A DNA stretch of 64,000 nucleotides from Tannerellaceae bacterium. Lineage in GTDB: Bacteria > Bacteroidota > Bacteroidia > Bacteroidales > Tannerellaceae. Every line of letters starts with the position of its first letter. Positions within the stretch are counted from its first letter, which is position 1. Positions 39,552-48,788 of this stretch are shown one piece after another. The stretch spans positions 1 through 64,000 of the forward strand of contig JAJQFE010000012.1 in assembly GCA_021201295.1 (NCBI GenBank), given 5' to 3'. The notes under the pieces were generated by a model that worked only from the letters and a program-made list of their open reading frames with translations, was not told the DNA's origin and ran no database searches. The position numbers were made by a program, and so were the translations under genes.

Positions 39552-39586
39552 GAGAGAACTTATGATAGTATAGGTTCTCTCTTTTT
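39552..39586 (+). terminator. Intrinsic terminator of rubrerythrin
   Basis: GAGAGAAC and GTTCTCTC pair over a 14-base loop and are followed by TTTTT, 28 bases after the stop. Confidence 0.85.
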
Positions 39587-39637
39587 ATTTTTGAGGACTT
39601 GCATTTCTGTTTCCTGGTTTTTAGCCTGTGCTGCTTT

Positions 39638-41212
39638 CTATTTTTCCGGTGCAGGTGGATAATCCAGGGTATAATGTAAGCCCCGGCTTTCTTTCCGTTC
39701 AATTGCCTGCCGCATGATCAGGTAGCCTACGTTTACCATATTCCGTAATTCACAGATATCTTTTGAAGCTACGGAACGTTTGAATAAACTTTCCGTTTCT
39801 TCGTAAATAATATCCAGTCTGTCCCAGGCACGTTTAAGACGAAGGTCTGAACGAACAATTCCTACGTAGGTACTCATGATCTGACCTGCTTCTTTTACGC
39901 TTTGAGTGATCAATACCATTTCCTCCGGTGAACGGGTCCCTTCATCATTCCAGGCAGGAATGTTTTCCTGATACTCAAAATTATCCATTACCTTTAAACT
40001 ATGTTTTGCTGCTGCATCTGCATAAACTACTGCTTCGATCAGGGAGTTGGAGGCTAACCGGTTTCCTCCGTGTAAACCTGTGCAGGAACATTCTCCTACG
40101 GCATACAGCCGGTTGATAGAGGAACGTGCATCCTGATCTACCAGAATCCCTCCGCACAGATAATGTGCTGCAGGGGCTACCGGTATATAGTCCCGGGTAA
40201 TATCAATGCCCATTTCCAGGCATTTTTTATAAATGTTTGGGAAATGCTTTTTTGTTTCTTCCGAATCTTTATGGGTGATATCTAAATAGACATGGTCGTC
40301 TCCCCGGTTTTTCATCTCGTTGTCAATTGCCCTGGCCACAATATCTCTTGGGGCTAACGAAAGGCGACTATCGTATTTTTGCATAAACTCTTTGCCGTCT
40401 AACGTACGCAATACGGCTCCATAGCCCCGCATAGCTTCTGTGATGAGAAAAGAAGGCCGGTCGCCCAGATTATAGAGTGCTGTCGGATGAAATTGAACAA
40501 ATTCCATATCTTTTACTGTCCCTTTAGCCCGGTATACCATGGCTATTCCATCTCCTGTGGCCACTAATGGATTGGTTGTGGTCTGGTATACGGCTCCTAT
40601 TCCTCCGGTTGCCATCAGGGTGATCCTGGACAGGAAGGTATCAATCCTGCCTGTATTCAGATCCATAATATAGGCACCAAAACATTCAATGTCCGGTGTC
40701 TGGCGGGTGACGGTCACTCCTAAATGGTGTTGTGTGAGGATTTCAATAGCGAAGTGATTCTCAAACACTGTAATATTCGGATGTTTCTGGACAGCCTGGA
40801 TCAGGCTATCCTGTATTTCTGCACCGGTGTTATCTTTATGATGAAGAATACGGAATTCGGAATGTCCGCCTTCTTTGTGTAAGTCAAAGTTTCCGGTTTC
40901 ATCTTTATCGAAATCTACTCCCCAACTGATCAATTCATTGATCTGTTCCGGAGCTTCCCGTACCACTTTCTCTACGGCTTTCCGGTCACTTAACCAATCC
41001 CCGGCTATCAGGGTGTCCTGGATATGTTTTTCGAAATTATCAACGATCAGGTTGGTTACGGATGCGATCCCTCCCTGGGCAAAATAGGTATTCGCTTCTT
41101 CCAGATTGGTTTTGCAAACCAGGGCTACTGAACCTTTTTTGGCTACTTTCAGCGCAAAACTCATTCCGGCAATTCCGGAACCTATGATCAGAAAATCAAA
41201 TCGCTTTACCAT
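39638..41212 (-). CDS. nadB: L-aspartate oxidase
   Basis: Oxidises aspartate to iminoaspartate in de novo NAD synthesis, with fumarate or oxygen as acceptor. FAD-binding FLIIGSGIAGMSFALKVA is at the start from ATG 41212. Other blocks are NTYFAQGGIASV, EGGHSEFRILHHKDNTG, QFHPTALY, APAAHYLCGGI and HGGNRLASNSLIEA. The 524-residue frame is intact; the open frame extends upstream but has no similarity. A reverse-strand TAACTTTG at 41233-41240 is the likely -7 box. It contrasts with the broken NAD-salvage gene pncB. Confidence 0.95.
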   Translation of the reverse strand: MVKRFDFLIIGSGIAGMSFALKVAKKGSVALVCKTNLEEANTYFAQGGIASVTNLIVDNFEKHIQDTLIAGDWLSDRKAVEKVVREAPEQINELISWGVDFDKDETGNFDLHKEGGHSEFRILHHKDNTGAEIQDSLIQAVQKHPNITVFENHFAIEILTQHHLGVTVTRQTPDIECFGAYIMDLNTGRIDTFLSRITLMATGGIGAVYQTTTNPLVATGDGIAMVYRAKGTVKDMEFVQFHPTALYNLGDRPSFLITEAMRGYGAVLRTLDGKEFMQKYDSRLSLAPRDIVARAIDNEMKNRGDDHVYLDITHKDSEETKKHFPNIYKKCLEMGIDITRDYIPVAPAAHYLCGGILVDQDARSSINRLYAVGECSCTGLHGGNRLASNSLIEAVVYADAAAKHSLKVMDNFEYQENIPAWNDEGTRSPEEMVLITQSVKEAGQIMSTYVGIVRSDLRLKRAWDRLDIIYEETESLFKRSVASKDICELRNMVNVGYLIMRQAIERKESRGLHYTLDYPPAPEK

Positions 41213-41232
41213 ATTTTTATTGTTTTGACAGG

Positions 41233-41240
41233 CAAAGTTA
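41233..41240 (-). promoter_or_regulatory. -7 box (TAACTTTG) of nadB
   Basis: The reverse complement is TAACTTTG, matching TAnnTTTG, 20 bases upstream of the nadB ATG. Confidence 0.5.
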
Positions 41241-41315
41241 GGAATTAACTTATTTAATCCGGTGTTTCTTTCCGGCTTTTGTTCATATAAAAAGTGAAAA
41301 GAAAGAATACAGAGA

Positions 41316-41364
41316 AATGGCATCCGGGGAAAAGTGGATTTTTATCCTTTTTCCGGATGCCATT
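41316..41364. terminator. Long hairpin between LysM gene and nadB
   Basis: AATGGCATCCGG and CCGGATGCCATT form a perfect 12-base stem around a 25-base loop. It lies just downstream of the LysM gene on the minus strand and upstream of nadB, so it probably ends the BON-LysM transcript. Confidence 0.7.
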
Positions 41365-41390
41365 GCATACTTGAAACAGATGGATTCTCT

Positions 41391-41759
41391 TTATAGAGGG
41401 ATTTTTATTTTCTGTCCGGGCCGGATCAAATCAGGATCTTTTATTATATCCTGGTTGGCTGCATAGATTTTATTCCATGTCATTCCCGGATATTGTAAGG
41501 CAATTTTACTTAGGTTATCTCCGGGTTTTACTTCGTATATTTCTTCTTTACCGGGTATCTCTTCTATATCTAAGATCAGGTCTCCTGAACGCATATCCGG
41601 ATCTGCCTGTTGATACAATTGCCATAAATAATCTTTCACTGTTTTAGTGGCTTGCCCTTTTACATACAGTACATTCTTCTCTTCTTTAACAGAAAGATTT
41701 TTGACTCCGGAGCCTTCTGCATATTCCAGTAATCTGCCGTATTTATCCTGCAAGCTCAT
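41391..41759 (-). CDS. BON/LysM-domain protein (YgaU/LysM type)
   Basis: A 122-residue protein with an N-terminal BON-like half (GVKNLSVKEEKNVLYVKGQA) and a C-terminal LysM peptidoglycan-binding motif (YEVKPGDNLSKIALQYPG, NQDIIKDPDLIRPGQKIKIP). It has no obvious signal peptide, like E. coli YgaU. It overlaps the stop of a BON lipoprotein gene by one base, so the two are made together and probably act on the envelope or in osmotic stress. Confidence 0.85.
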   Translation of the reverse strand: MSLQDKYGRLLEYAEGSGVKNLSVKEEKNVLYVKGQATKTVKDYLWQLYQQADPDMRSGDLILDIEEIPGKEEIYEVKPGDNLSKIALQYPGMTWNKIYAANQDIIKDPDLIRPGQKIKIPL

Positions 41760-42241
41760 TACTCTATCTCTAATTGGTTGATCACTCTTTTTGATCCTGC
41801 TTCATTTGCGATCTGCATCACTCTTTCCAGGTCTGTTCTTTTCACCTTACCTGTCAGAGTCACTTCGCCGTCAGAAACCATCACATGCACATCATTATAG
41901 CCGTCATTAGATAAATTAGATGAGATCTCTTCTATTAATATATGGTCCGGATTGGTTGGCAATGCCAGTACCGGAGCGGGTGCATTTACCATGATATTGT
42001 TGGTTACTGACTTAATATGTTGAACGGATTGTGTAGCTCTTTCCGCATCCAGTTTCATCTCTTCCGAATCCACATAACCGGTCAGGGTAACTACTCCGTG
42101 GTGCACAGAAGCAGTAGCTCCCGGATAAGCCATTAATACTGCGTTTACCTCTTTCTGTAAATTTGCATCGCTTGGGCGGCAGGCATAAAATGAAGTAAAG
42201 GCAAGTAAAGCACACAAATAAATGAAGACGATTCTTTTCAT
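41759..42241 (-). CDS. Double-BON-domain lipoprotein
   Basis: A 160-residue protein with a lipoprotein signal (FIYLCALLAFTSFYAC, Cys near residue 21) and two BON domains (VLMAYPGATASVHHGVVTLTG, given in parts as VLMAYPGATAS and VVTLTGYVDS; then DVHVMVSDGEVTLTGKV). BON domains bind phospholipid and are found in OsmY-like envelope-stress proteins. It is cotranscribed with the LysM gene. Intact. Confidence 0.85.
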   Translation of the reverse strand: MKRIVFIYLCALLAFTSFYACRPSDANLQKEVNAVLMAYPGATASVHHGVVTLTGYVDSEEMKLDAERATQSVQHIKSVTNNIMVNAPAPVLALPTNPDHILIEEISSNLSNDGYNDVHVMVSDGEVTLTGKVKRTDLERVMQIANEAGSKRVINQLEIE

Positions 42242-42411
42242 ACTTTCTTTTTATTTAAATTTGTTTATATACCGTGTATGTAGAACATAAGTGGTGAAAA
42301 GGTTGTTCATTCAAGCAGAGTTTTTTCCGGAGGCTTGTCGCATTCCGGACTTAACATTACTTTTGATGTTCTGAATGGTATGTTATATGTTGCAATAACT
42401 ATCCGGCAATC

Positions 42412-43709
42412 ATGAATAAAAGTATTCTTCGTCTGGCTATACCTAATATTATAACTAATATTACTGTTCCTTTACTCGGTATGGTTGATACGTCTATTGT
42501 CGGGCATCTGGATTCTCCCCTTTATATAGGGGCAATCGCGATTGGTACTATGATCTTTAATTTTGTATACTGGAATTTTACCTTTCTGCGGATGGGAACC
42601 AGTGGATTTACTTCCCAGGCCTTTGGGGCAGAGGATAAACAGGAGCAGGTAACTATCTTATACCGTTCCCTTATGGTTGCTTTTTCTATTGCTTTCCTAC
42701 TCCTTGTTTTCCAACTTCTTTTTTTGCATATTGCCTTTTATTTTGTGGATGCCGGGCCGGAAATGAAGCAGTATGTCACTATGTATTATTCTATTTATAT
42801 CTGGGCAGCACCTGCCGTGTTAGGCATGTTTGCTTTATCCGGCTGGTTTATCGGGATGCAGGATGCCAAAACACCTATGTATATTTCTATTTTTACTAAT
42901 CTGGTGAATATAGGATTCAGTCTTTTCCTGGTATATGGGTTAAAGATGAAGGTAGAAGGGGTTGCACTGGGTTCTCTTCTGTCCCAGTGGATTGCATTTG
43001 CTCTGGCTCTTTTTATCTGGAACAGGAAATATGGTTATTTAAAATCCTATGTGTCTTTTGCAGATGTACGGAAGATTGTTGCTTTTAAACCTTTTTTCAA
43101 AGTTAATAGCGATATTTTTCTCCGCAGTCTCTCCCTGGTACTGGTTACTACTTTCTTTACATCTGCGTCGGCAAAGAACGGGGAGATTATTTTAGCGGTT
43201 AATAGTCTTCTGATGCAGTTATTTATTTTATTTTCTTATATAATGGATGGATTTGCTTTTGCCGCAGAGGCTCTGACCGGAAAATATGTAGGTGCCAAAA
43301 GGGGTGACCAGTTGCGGATCTTTATCCGTCAACTATTTCTTTGGGGTGGTGGTTTGACTGCTTTTTTACGATCCTGTATGCTCTTTTCTCAAAAGATATT
43401 TTATCTCTGCTTACTGATAAGCCGGTAATCCTGTCGGCTTCAGCAAGTTATTATATCTGGGCCATTCTTTTTCCTGTAGCTGGTTTTGCCGCTTTTTTGT
43501 GGGATGGTATATTTATAGGAATGACTGCTTCCCGGCAGATGAGAAATTCTATGTTTGTTGCGGTCGGCTTTTTCTTTATTCTTTACTTTATACTTTCTCC
43601 GGTGTTAGGAAATAATGGGCTCTGGCTTGCTTTTATCTCTTATCTGGCTATGAGAGGTCTTGTCCAGACATTTCTGTTTGGTCATATAAAAAAGCAATTG
43701 GGTATGTAA
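42412..43709 (+). pseudogene. MATE-family multidrug/cation efflux transporter, frameshifted
   Basis: Twelve-helix efflux transporter of the DinF-like MATE branch: LAIPNIITNITVPLLGMVDT, LRMGTSGFTSQAFGA and SLFLVYGLKMKVEGVALGS. The T run at 43362-43367 has six bases; seven give LTAFFTILYALFSKDIL and an uninterrupted 432-residue protein ending KKQLGM. As it stands the last three or so helices are lost. It converges on pncB with stops separated by only a few bases. Confidence 0.85.
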
Positions 43710-44872
43710 TTAATATATATGTAATGTCTTTTTAACTAACTCTATTTCTTCCGGATTACCTGTGTTTTTTCCTGCTGTGTCTGACAATTTTATGGCGTAT
43801 TGGTAGAGATTTTTTTCCATTCATTTTTACTTCTGTAAGTTTTATTACCATGTTAATAGGAGTAGTACCTACATTATTGGTAAAATAGGTTCCTATTCCG
43901 TATGCGTCATGGATCCTGCCCACCACGTATTTTTTAATTTCTTTTACCTGTTCCATATTTAACGAATCACTGTACACAATCGTTTTAGATAAAGGGTCGA
44001 TCCGGTTTTCTTTATAGAAACGAATGATCTGATCTGTAAATTCTAACGGGTCTCCACTATCCCAGCGAACTTCGTCAAATAATTTAGCTTGCTTTAAACT
44101 GAAATTTTGAAGAAATGTATTAGTGGTATATGTATCCGTCAACGTAATACCCAAACTTCCCTGATACACTTCTACCCAGGCTTCTAAGGCTTTCATATTG
44201 GCAGAACGGTAACCAAAAATAGAACCATGATACATAAACCATTCATGAGGCATAGTTCCTATCGGTATGGTGTCATATTTCATAGCCAGATAGATATTGC
44301 TTGTTCCTTTAAAGTATTCACCCGAATGCTTTTGGAGACAATCGATTACTTTTTCCTGCACTTCAAAAGAAAAACGTCTCCGGGTTCCAAAATCTGAATG
44401 ATCGGCTTTCAATGCCTTAAGTTCCAACGCTTTTTGAACGGCTTTTGCTTCAGTTTCCTTAGGAGAAATGCCCATCATTTTGAAATAAAGCTCGGAAATA
44501 AGTGCCATTAAAGGAACTTCCCATAAGACGGTGCGATACCAGTAACCCTCAATTTCTATTTTTAATTCACCTTCTTCCTGGTTAATATGCACTTCAGATG
44601 GATCATACTGATAACCTGCCAGGAAGTCTATGAAGACTGGGTCAAAAAAAATAGCATCTTTTCTGTATATAACTTTTTTCCTGCCGGCTCATTTTCAGAT
44701 GAGCCATATTGGCCACTTCTTCTTTTAATTCTTTTCCGAATCCTTTAGGAAATTCTGTTTTGCCCCGATTCATGAATTCATATTTCACATAGGCTTGTGG
44801 ATAAAGCCGTTGGATAGCCAGCATAACAGAAAATTTATATAGGTCGTTATCCGTAAATCTTCTAATGATCAT
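43710..44872 (-). pseudogene. pncB: Nicotinate phosphoribosyltransferase, two frameshifts
   Basis: NAD-salvage enzyme that converts nicotinate and PRPP to nicotinate mononucleotide. Family marks are IIRRFTDNDLYKFSVMLAI at the start, FGTRRRFSFEVQ, GTSNIYLAMKYDTIPIGTMP with HEWFMYHGS, and VRWDSGDPLEF. Both lesions are extra bases: the A run at 44644-44651 has eight (seven needed to read YFFDPVFIDFLAGYQYDPSE) and the T run at 43810-43816 has one too many (six needed for YQYAIKLSDTAGKNTGNPEE). Corrected length is 386 residues. De novo NAD synthesis by intact nadB may have relaxed selection. Confidence 0.9.
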
Positions 44873-44969
44873 TTTTTGTTCCTGATTTTTATTATACATA
44901 TAACAATCAGGAATAAATAGAGTTTTTAGAAAATGTCAGGTTGCTTATTAGCAACATATGGAGAGTAAG

Positions 44970-45388
44970 CTACTCTTTTTGATAAGGCTGGCAACCGGGA
45001 CAATAATATATGCTTCCTCCTAAATAGTTCTCTTTCCGGATCATTTCTTCACAACGCAGACAAAAAGAGCCTGCTGTGTCTTTGGAAAGGTGAAGTATAT
45101 AGTTTCCTTTCTTTACCAAAAAGTCTGTTTCTGTGTTGCGTCCCTGTCGCAGGTATATTTTGTAAAAATTAGTAGCATGTCTTCTATCTGTATCTCAACC
45201 ATTCCTCCTCTGGCATAGGCTGTTTTAATTTTTTTACCTGTTAATAGTGAAAGTGATTCTTCTATATTTTCCGAATAAAATGTAAATCTATGGGGAGTAG
45301 GGTTTGTAATTGTAAGTGTAATTTCCCTGTTTTTTAAAAGTGTATGGATCTGATCTGTTAAAAATAATGCTTTCGGTACTTCAATCAT
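44970..45388 (-). pseudogene. Fpg/Nei-type DNA glycosylase with large internal deletion
   Basis: Remnant of a formamidopyrimidine-DNA glycosylase. The N-terminus (MIEVPKALFLTDQIHTLL, then GGMVEIQIEDMLLIF, ending near 45165) matches the first 75 or so residues of the Bacteroidales family. The C-terminus (GRNTETDF, then CLRCEEMIRKENYLGGSIYY and CPGC) matches the zinc finger, in a different frame, directly after it. The central domain of about 130-140 residues is missing. This is a deletion, not slippage. The lost enzyme would repair oxidised purines, so its loss could raise G:C to T:A mutation. Confidence 0.8.
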
Positions 45389-45563
45389 AAGGGTTGTCTT
45401 TAAGATAATATAAGAGATCATTGAGGTAATAGACTTATAAATATACTATTCTTTTTTGCTGATAAAAATCTACTTACTCCATACTAACGAATTTTTTTTA
45501 TTCAATTAACGTAAAATAACTCATTTGTAAAAAAAAGGTTTTTATAAAATTAATTTGCTTTTT

Positions 45564-45692
45564 TTATTCATTATTAGCTTTTTTTCTTTTGTCTTTTAAC
45601 TCTTTAAATTGTTTATAAGCCATTATGATACCGTCAATTATCATATATAGGCAGCCTCCAATAATACCCATCCCCAGTATGATCTCAAGCAT
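45564..45692 (-). CDS. 42-residue single-pass membrane peptide
   Basis: A short frame (ATG 45692, TAA 45566-45564) with a hydrophobic segment (LEIILGMGIIGGCLYMIIDG) and a basic tail (KQFKELKDKRKKANNE). The membrane-then-positive layout is typical of genuine small membrane peptides. It is divergent from a short HTH regulator 115 bases away. Toxin-like or accessory roles are possible but not shown. Confidence 0.45.
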   Translation of the reverse strand: MLEIILGMGIIGGCLYMIIDGIIMAYKQFKELKDKRKKANNE

Positions 45693-45807
45693 AAAAATTA
45701 TATAAATTAATTATGGTTGTAAAGTTAGAGGAAAAAGGAGGTAAATTTTGCATACGTAAACGTCTGTATTTATTATTTCAAACCAAACCTTATTTGCTGA
45801 AAAAAGT

Positions 45808-46023
45808 ATGTTAGAAGAAGAAAAAGTTTTAATTAAGAAGATTGTCCTGAAAGTTAAAAAACTTCGTAGAGAGGCTGAGGTTTCTCAAAGGCTTATGTAT
45901 TATGATACCGAGATTAATATGGGTAGATTAGAAACCGGTACTCATAATATTAATATTACAACTATCAAAAAAATATGTGATTATTTCCATATTTCTTTAG
46001 AGGAGTTTTTTAAAGGAATCTGA
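45808..46023 (+). CDS. Short XRE/Cro-type helix-turn-helix regulator
   Basis: A 71-residue protein consisting almost only of an HTH domain: VKKLRREAEVSQRLMYYDTE (residues 16-35), then GRLETGTHNINITTIKKICD and YFHISLEEFFKGI, the usual last two helices. The recognition-helix region is atypical (YYDTEIN). It is divergent from a small membrane-peptide gene, so local autoregulation is possible. The gene is followed by a long inverted repeat. Confidence 0.75.
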   Translation: MLEEEKVLIKKIVLKVKKLRREAEVSQRLMYYDTEINMGRLETGTHNINITTIKKICDYFHISLEEFFKGI

Positions 46024-46027
46024 TCCC

Positions 46028-46090
46028 AACTGGGATACCGGAAGGAATACTATTTTATTAGTAAGATTTCATTTCCCCGGTATCCCAGTT
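46028..46090. repeat. Inverted repeat with 14-bp perfect arms
   Basis: AACTGGGATACCGG (46028-46041) and its exact reverse complement (46077-46090) flank a 35-base AT-rich loop, four bases after the HTH gene stop. It may be a terminator or a mobile-element footprint. Confidence 0.65.
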
Positions 46091-46167
46091 CCCGGAATCT
46101 TTTTCAATCTTGCCGGTAAAAGATTTACTCTGAATCTTTTTTGTTAACTTGCGCAAAATTGCGTAAG

Positions 46168-46591
46168 ATGGACAGAATTTTTAAGTCAAAAGTAGACTGG
46201 TGGTATCATTTTTTCATGTGGCTTATAATTGCTGCGTGCGTGATGGTTATATTAGGCCAGAATATAGCTGCTATTATTTTTACTTTTCTGGTCACTATGG
46301 GAGTATTATATACTTTTTTGAATACTTACTATAGTAGTAAAAGATGAAAACATACTAATTCTTCATTGTGGTATTTTTCCTAAAAAAGAAATTCGTATCT
46401 CTGAAATAGAGGCGCTTGAGCCTACTATATTTCCTGCTTTTAGTTATGCTTTGTCTTTAGACCGGATTATTATATGGAAAGAGGGTAAAATGTGGATGAT
46501 GGTCTCTCCTCAAAATGAACGGGAATTTGTACATCTTTTAAAAAAGATCAATCCGGAGATAGAAATAAAGAAAAATGAGGGCCTGATATGA
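46168..46591 (+). pseudogene. Small PH-domain membrane protein, frameshifted
   Basis: Two N-terminal hydrophobic segments (WYHFFMWLIIAACVMVILG and AAIIFTFLVTMGVLYTFL) are followed, in another frame, by a bacterial PH-like domain (VVKDENILILHCGIFPKKEI, ISEIEALEPTIFPA, ALSLDRIII, MMVSPQNEREFVHLLKKI). One surplus base near 46330-46335 explains the break; corrected length is 140 residues. This arrangement is common for small Bacteroidetes PH-domain proteins of unknown function. Confidence 0.7.
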
Positions 46592-46646
46592 TCCTGGTTT
46601 TTTACTTATCCATACAACTCTAAATAAAAACATTTAATTAGATAAT

Positions 46647-47996
46647 ATGAAATACGATGTAGCAATCATTGGTGGAGGTCCGGCTGGTTACACGGCTGCG
46701 AAACGTGCGGTTTGTAACGGATTATCTGCTATCTTATTTGAAAAGAATGCATTGGGTGGTGTTTGCCTGAATGAGGGATGTGTACCTACCAAGACCTTAT
46801 TATATTCTGCCAAAACTTATGACCTGATCCGGCACTCTGCTAAATATGGGGTTAATGTTGAGAATCTCTCTTTTGACCTTGGCAAAATGATCGCCCGTAA
46901 AAATAAAGTGGTGAAGAAATTGACAGCAGGTATCCGGATGAAAATGAGTGAAGGAGGTGTAGAAGTGGTAAATGGTGAAGCAAAAGTAGTAGATTATTTA
47001 GCGGATGGAACCATCCGGATAGTTTGTGGTGCTGACCTATATGAAACTAATCATTTACTTCTTTGCACAGGTTCAGAGACTGTGGTTCCTCCTATCCCGG
47101 GTTTAAATGAAGTGGATTTCTGGACCAGCCGGGAAGCTCTTCAAAGTAAAGAACTTCCTTCTTCATTAGTTATTATTGGAGGTGGAGTGATCGGCATGGA
47201 GTTTGCTTCTTTTTATAATAGTCTCGGAGTCGAAGTCCATGTTGTGGAAATGTTAGACAAGATATTAGGCCCGATGGATGGTGAACTATCCGGTATATTA
47301 CAAAATGAATACGCAAAGAAAGGAATTCAGTTTTATCTGAATTACCGGGTAACAGCAGTAGATAAGGAGAGCATTCTTTTGGAAAAAGGAGGAGAAACAA
47401 TTCGTCTATCTGCGGAAAAAGTATTGGTAAGTGTGGGACGTAAGCCGGTTATGGATGGATTTGGAGTAGAGCTCTTGCAATTGGAAACATTCAAAAGCGG
47501 GCTTAAGGTAAACTCTTTTATGCAGACCTCCAGACCTAATGTATATGCGTGTGGAGACCTGACCGGATATTCCTTATTGGCGCATACGGCAGTGCGTGAG
47601 GCAGAAGTAGCGATTAATCATATAGCCGGAAAAAAAGACCGACAGATGAGTTATAAAGCAATTCCAGCAGTGGTTTATACCAATCCGGAAATTGCAGGAG
47701 TCGGTAGAACAGAAGATGAATTGCAGAAAGAAGGTGTACCTTATAGTGTTAAAAAACTTCCCATGGCATTCTCTGGCAGATTTGTAGCAGAGAATGAAAT
47801 GGGAAATGGCATGTGTAAGTTAATATTATCAGAAGATAACAAGTTGATAGGTGCACATCTGTTAGGTAACCCGGCTTCAGAATTGATTGTGATTGCAGGA
47901 ATTGCTATTGAAAAAGGGTTGACTGCAGAAGAACTCCGGTCTTTTATATTTCCTCATCCGACTGTGGGAGAGATTATTAAAGAAACTCTGTTTTAA
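46647..47996 (+). CDS. lpdA: Dihydrolipoyl dehydrogenase
   Basis: The E3 flavoprotein that reoxidises dihydrolipoamide for 2-oxoacid dehydrogenases or the glycine cleavage system. FAD-binding VAIIGGGPAGYTAAKRAV is at the start; the redox disulfide is in GGVCLNEGCVPTKTLLYSA. NAD-binding VIIGGGVIGMEFASFY, TSRPNVYACGDLTG and a C-terminal active-site HPTVGE follow. At 449 residues it is complete. A TCA-type or glycine-cleavage role is inferred; no E1/E2 genes lie nearby. Confidence 0.95.
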   Translation: MKYDVAIIGGGPAGYTAAKRAVCNGLSAILFEKNALGGVCLNEGCVPTKTLLYSAKTYDLIRHSAKYGVNVENLSFDLGKMIARKNKVVKKLTAGIRMKMSEGGVEVVNGEAKVVDYLADGTIRIVCGADLYETNHLLLCTGSETVVPPIPGLNEVDFWTSREALQSKELPSSLVIIGGGVIGMEFASFYNSLGVEVHVVEMLDKILGPMDGELSGILQNEYAKKGIQFYLNYRVTAVDKESILLEKGGETIRLSAEKVLVSVGRKPVMDGFGVELLQLETFKSGLKVNSFMQTSRPNVYACGDLTGYSLLAHTAVREAEVAINHIAGKKDRQMSYKAIPAVVYTNPEIAGVGRTEDELQKEGVPYSVKKLPMAFSGRFVAENEMGNGMCKLILSEDNKLIGAHLLGNPASELIVIAGIAIEKGLTAEELRSFIFPHPTVGEIIKETLF

Positions 47997-48056
47997 GTGT
48001 AGTGAAAGTCAGGAATAACAAGGATAGAAAAAGACGGGTTCTTAGAAAAAATAGAT

Positions 48057-48788
48057 ATGGAAGATCTGTTTGAAGGATATATAGGGATCCGGTTAGGAGA
48101 AGGACAAATGGTAAATGATATTTTATTTGCTTTGCTCCTTTTTCTTTTGATTGCTTTTGCCCTGGTGTTTCGTTCCAACTTCAGCCTTTTTGTAAAGATG
48201 TTGAAAGATATAGGGAATCAGAAAGAGCGTCAGAACTTGTTTGAGGATATTTCCGGAAATGAGTTTTTCTTTAGTAAATTCATGATTTTTCAACCCCTTT
48301 TTTTATCAACCATTGCTATTTTTTCTTTAGTCCGGACATGGCAGGGAGAGATTATGTGGGTACCTCCGGAAACAATCTTTATTTTGTTAGGATTAATTTT
48401 TACTGTTTTGACCGGTTTTTACTGTTTTAAACAGGGTTTATATAAGATTTTAGGGTATGTTTTTGCCGACTCAGAGAAATATAAATTGTGGAAAACCAAT
48501 TACAATGCTGTTATGGGTTCCTGGGGAATTCTGCTTTATTTTCCGGTGATGTGGTTAGTGTTTGTAGATTCTTATGTATTAGCTCCCATATTATTGTTTT
48601 TATTTTTTTATTTTTTGTGTCGTTTTGTAATAATTTATAATACAATACGGATATTTTACCGGAAAAATACGGGTATTTTGTATTTAAGTTTGTACCTTTG
48701 CGGCCAGGAAATTCTACCTCTGATCTTTTTGTATCAAGGTGTAATCTATTTGTATAACTTTATTGAGGCTAGTACTCTATGGCATTGA
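48057..48788 (+). CDS. DUF4271 membrane protein
   Basis: A 243-residue Bacteroidetes-specific membrane protein with about six hydrophobic segments (DILFALLLFLLIAFALVF, IFILLGLIFTVLTGFYCF, ILLYFPVMWLVFVDSYVL). In this phylum it is regularly found next to a HemD-like gene and rnpA, as here, overlapping hemD by ten bases. Its function is unknown. A promoter-like sequence for the downstream genes lies inside its 3' end. Confidence 0.75.
   Translation: MEDLFEGYIGIRLGEGQMVNDILFALLLFLLIAFALVFRSNFSLFVKMLKDIGNQKERQNLFEDISGNEFFFSKFMIFQPLFLSTIAIFSLVRTWQGEIMWVPPETIFILLGLIFTVLTGFYCFKQGLYKILGYVFADSEKYKLWKTNYNAVMGSWGILLYFPVMWLVFVDSYVLAPILLFLFFYFLCRFVIIYNTIRIFYRKNTGILYLSLYLCGQEILPLIFLYQGVIYLYNFIEASTLWH
48677..48700 (+). 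promoter_or_regulatory. Internal promoter candidate for hemD-rnpA-yidD-tatD
   Basis: TACCTTTG at 48693-48700 followed by CGG is a close -7 match, with TTTG at 48677 only 12 bases upstream (short spacing). It lies 78 bases before the hemD-like ATG, inside the DUF4271 coding sequence. Confidence 0.4.
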
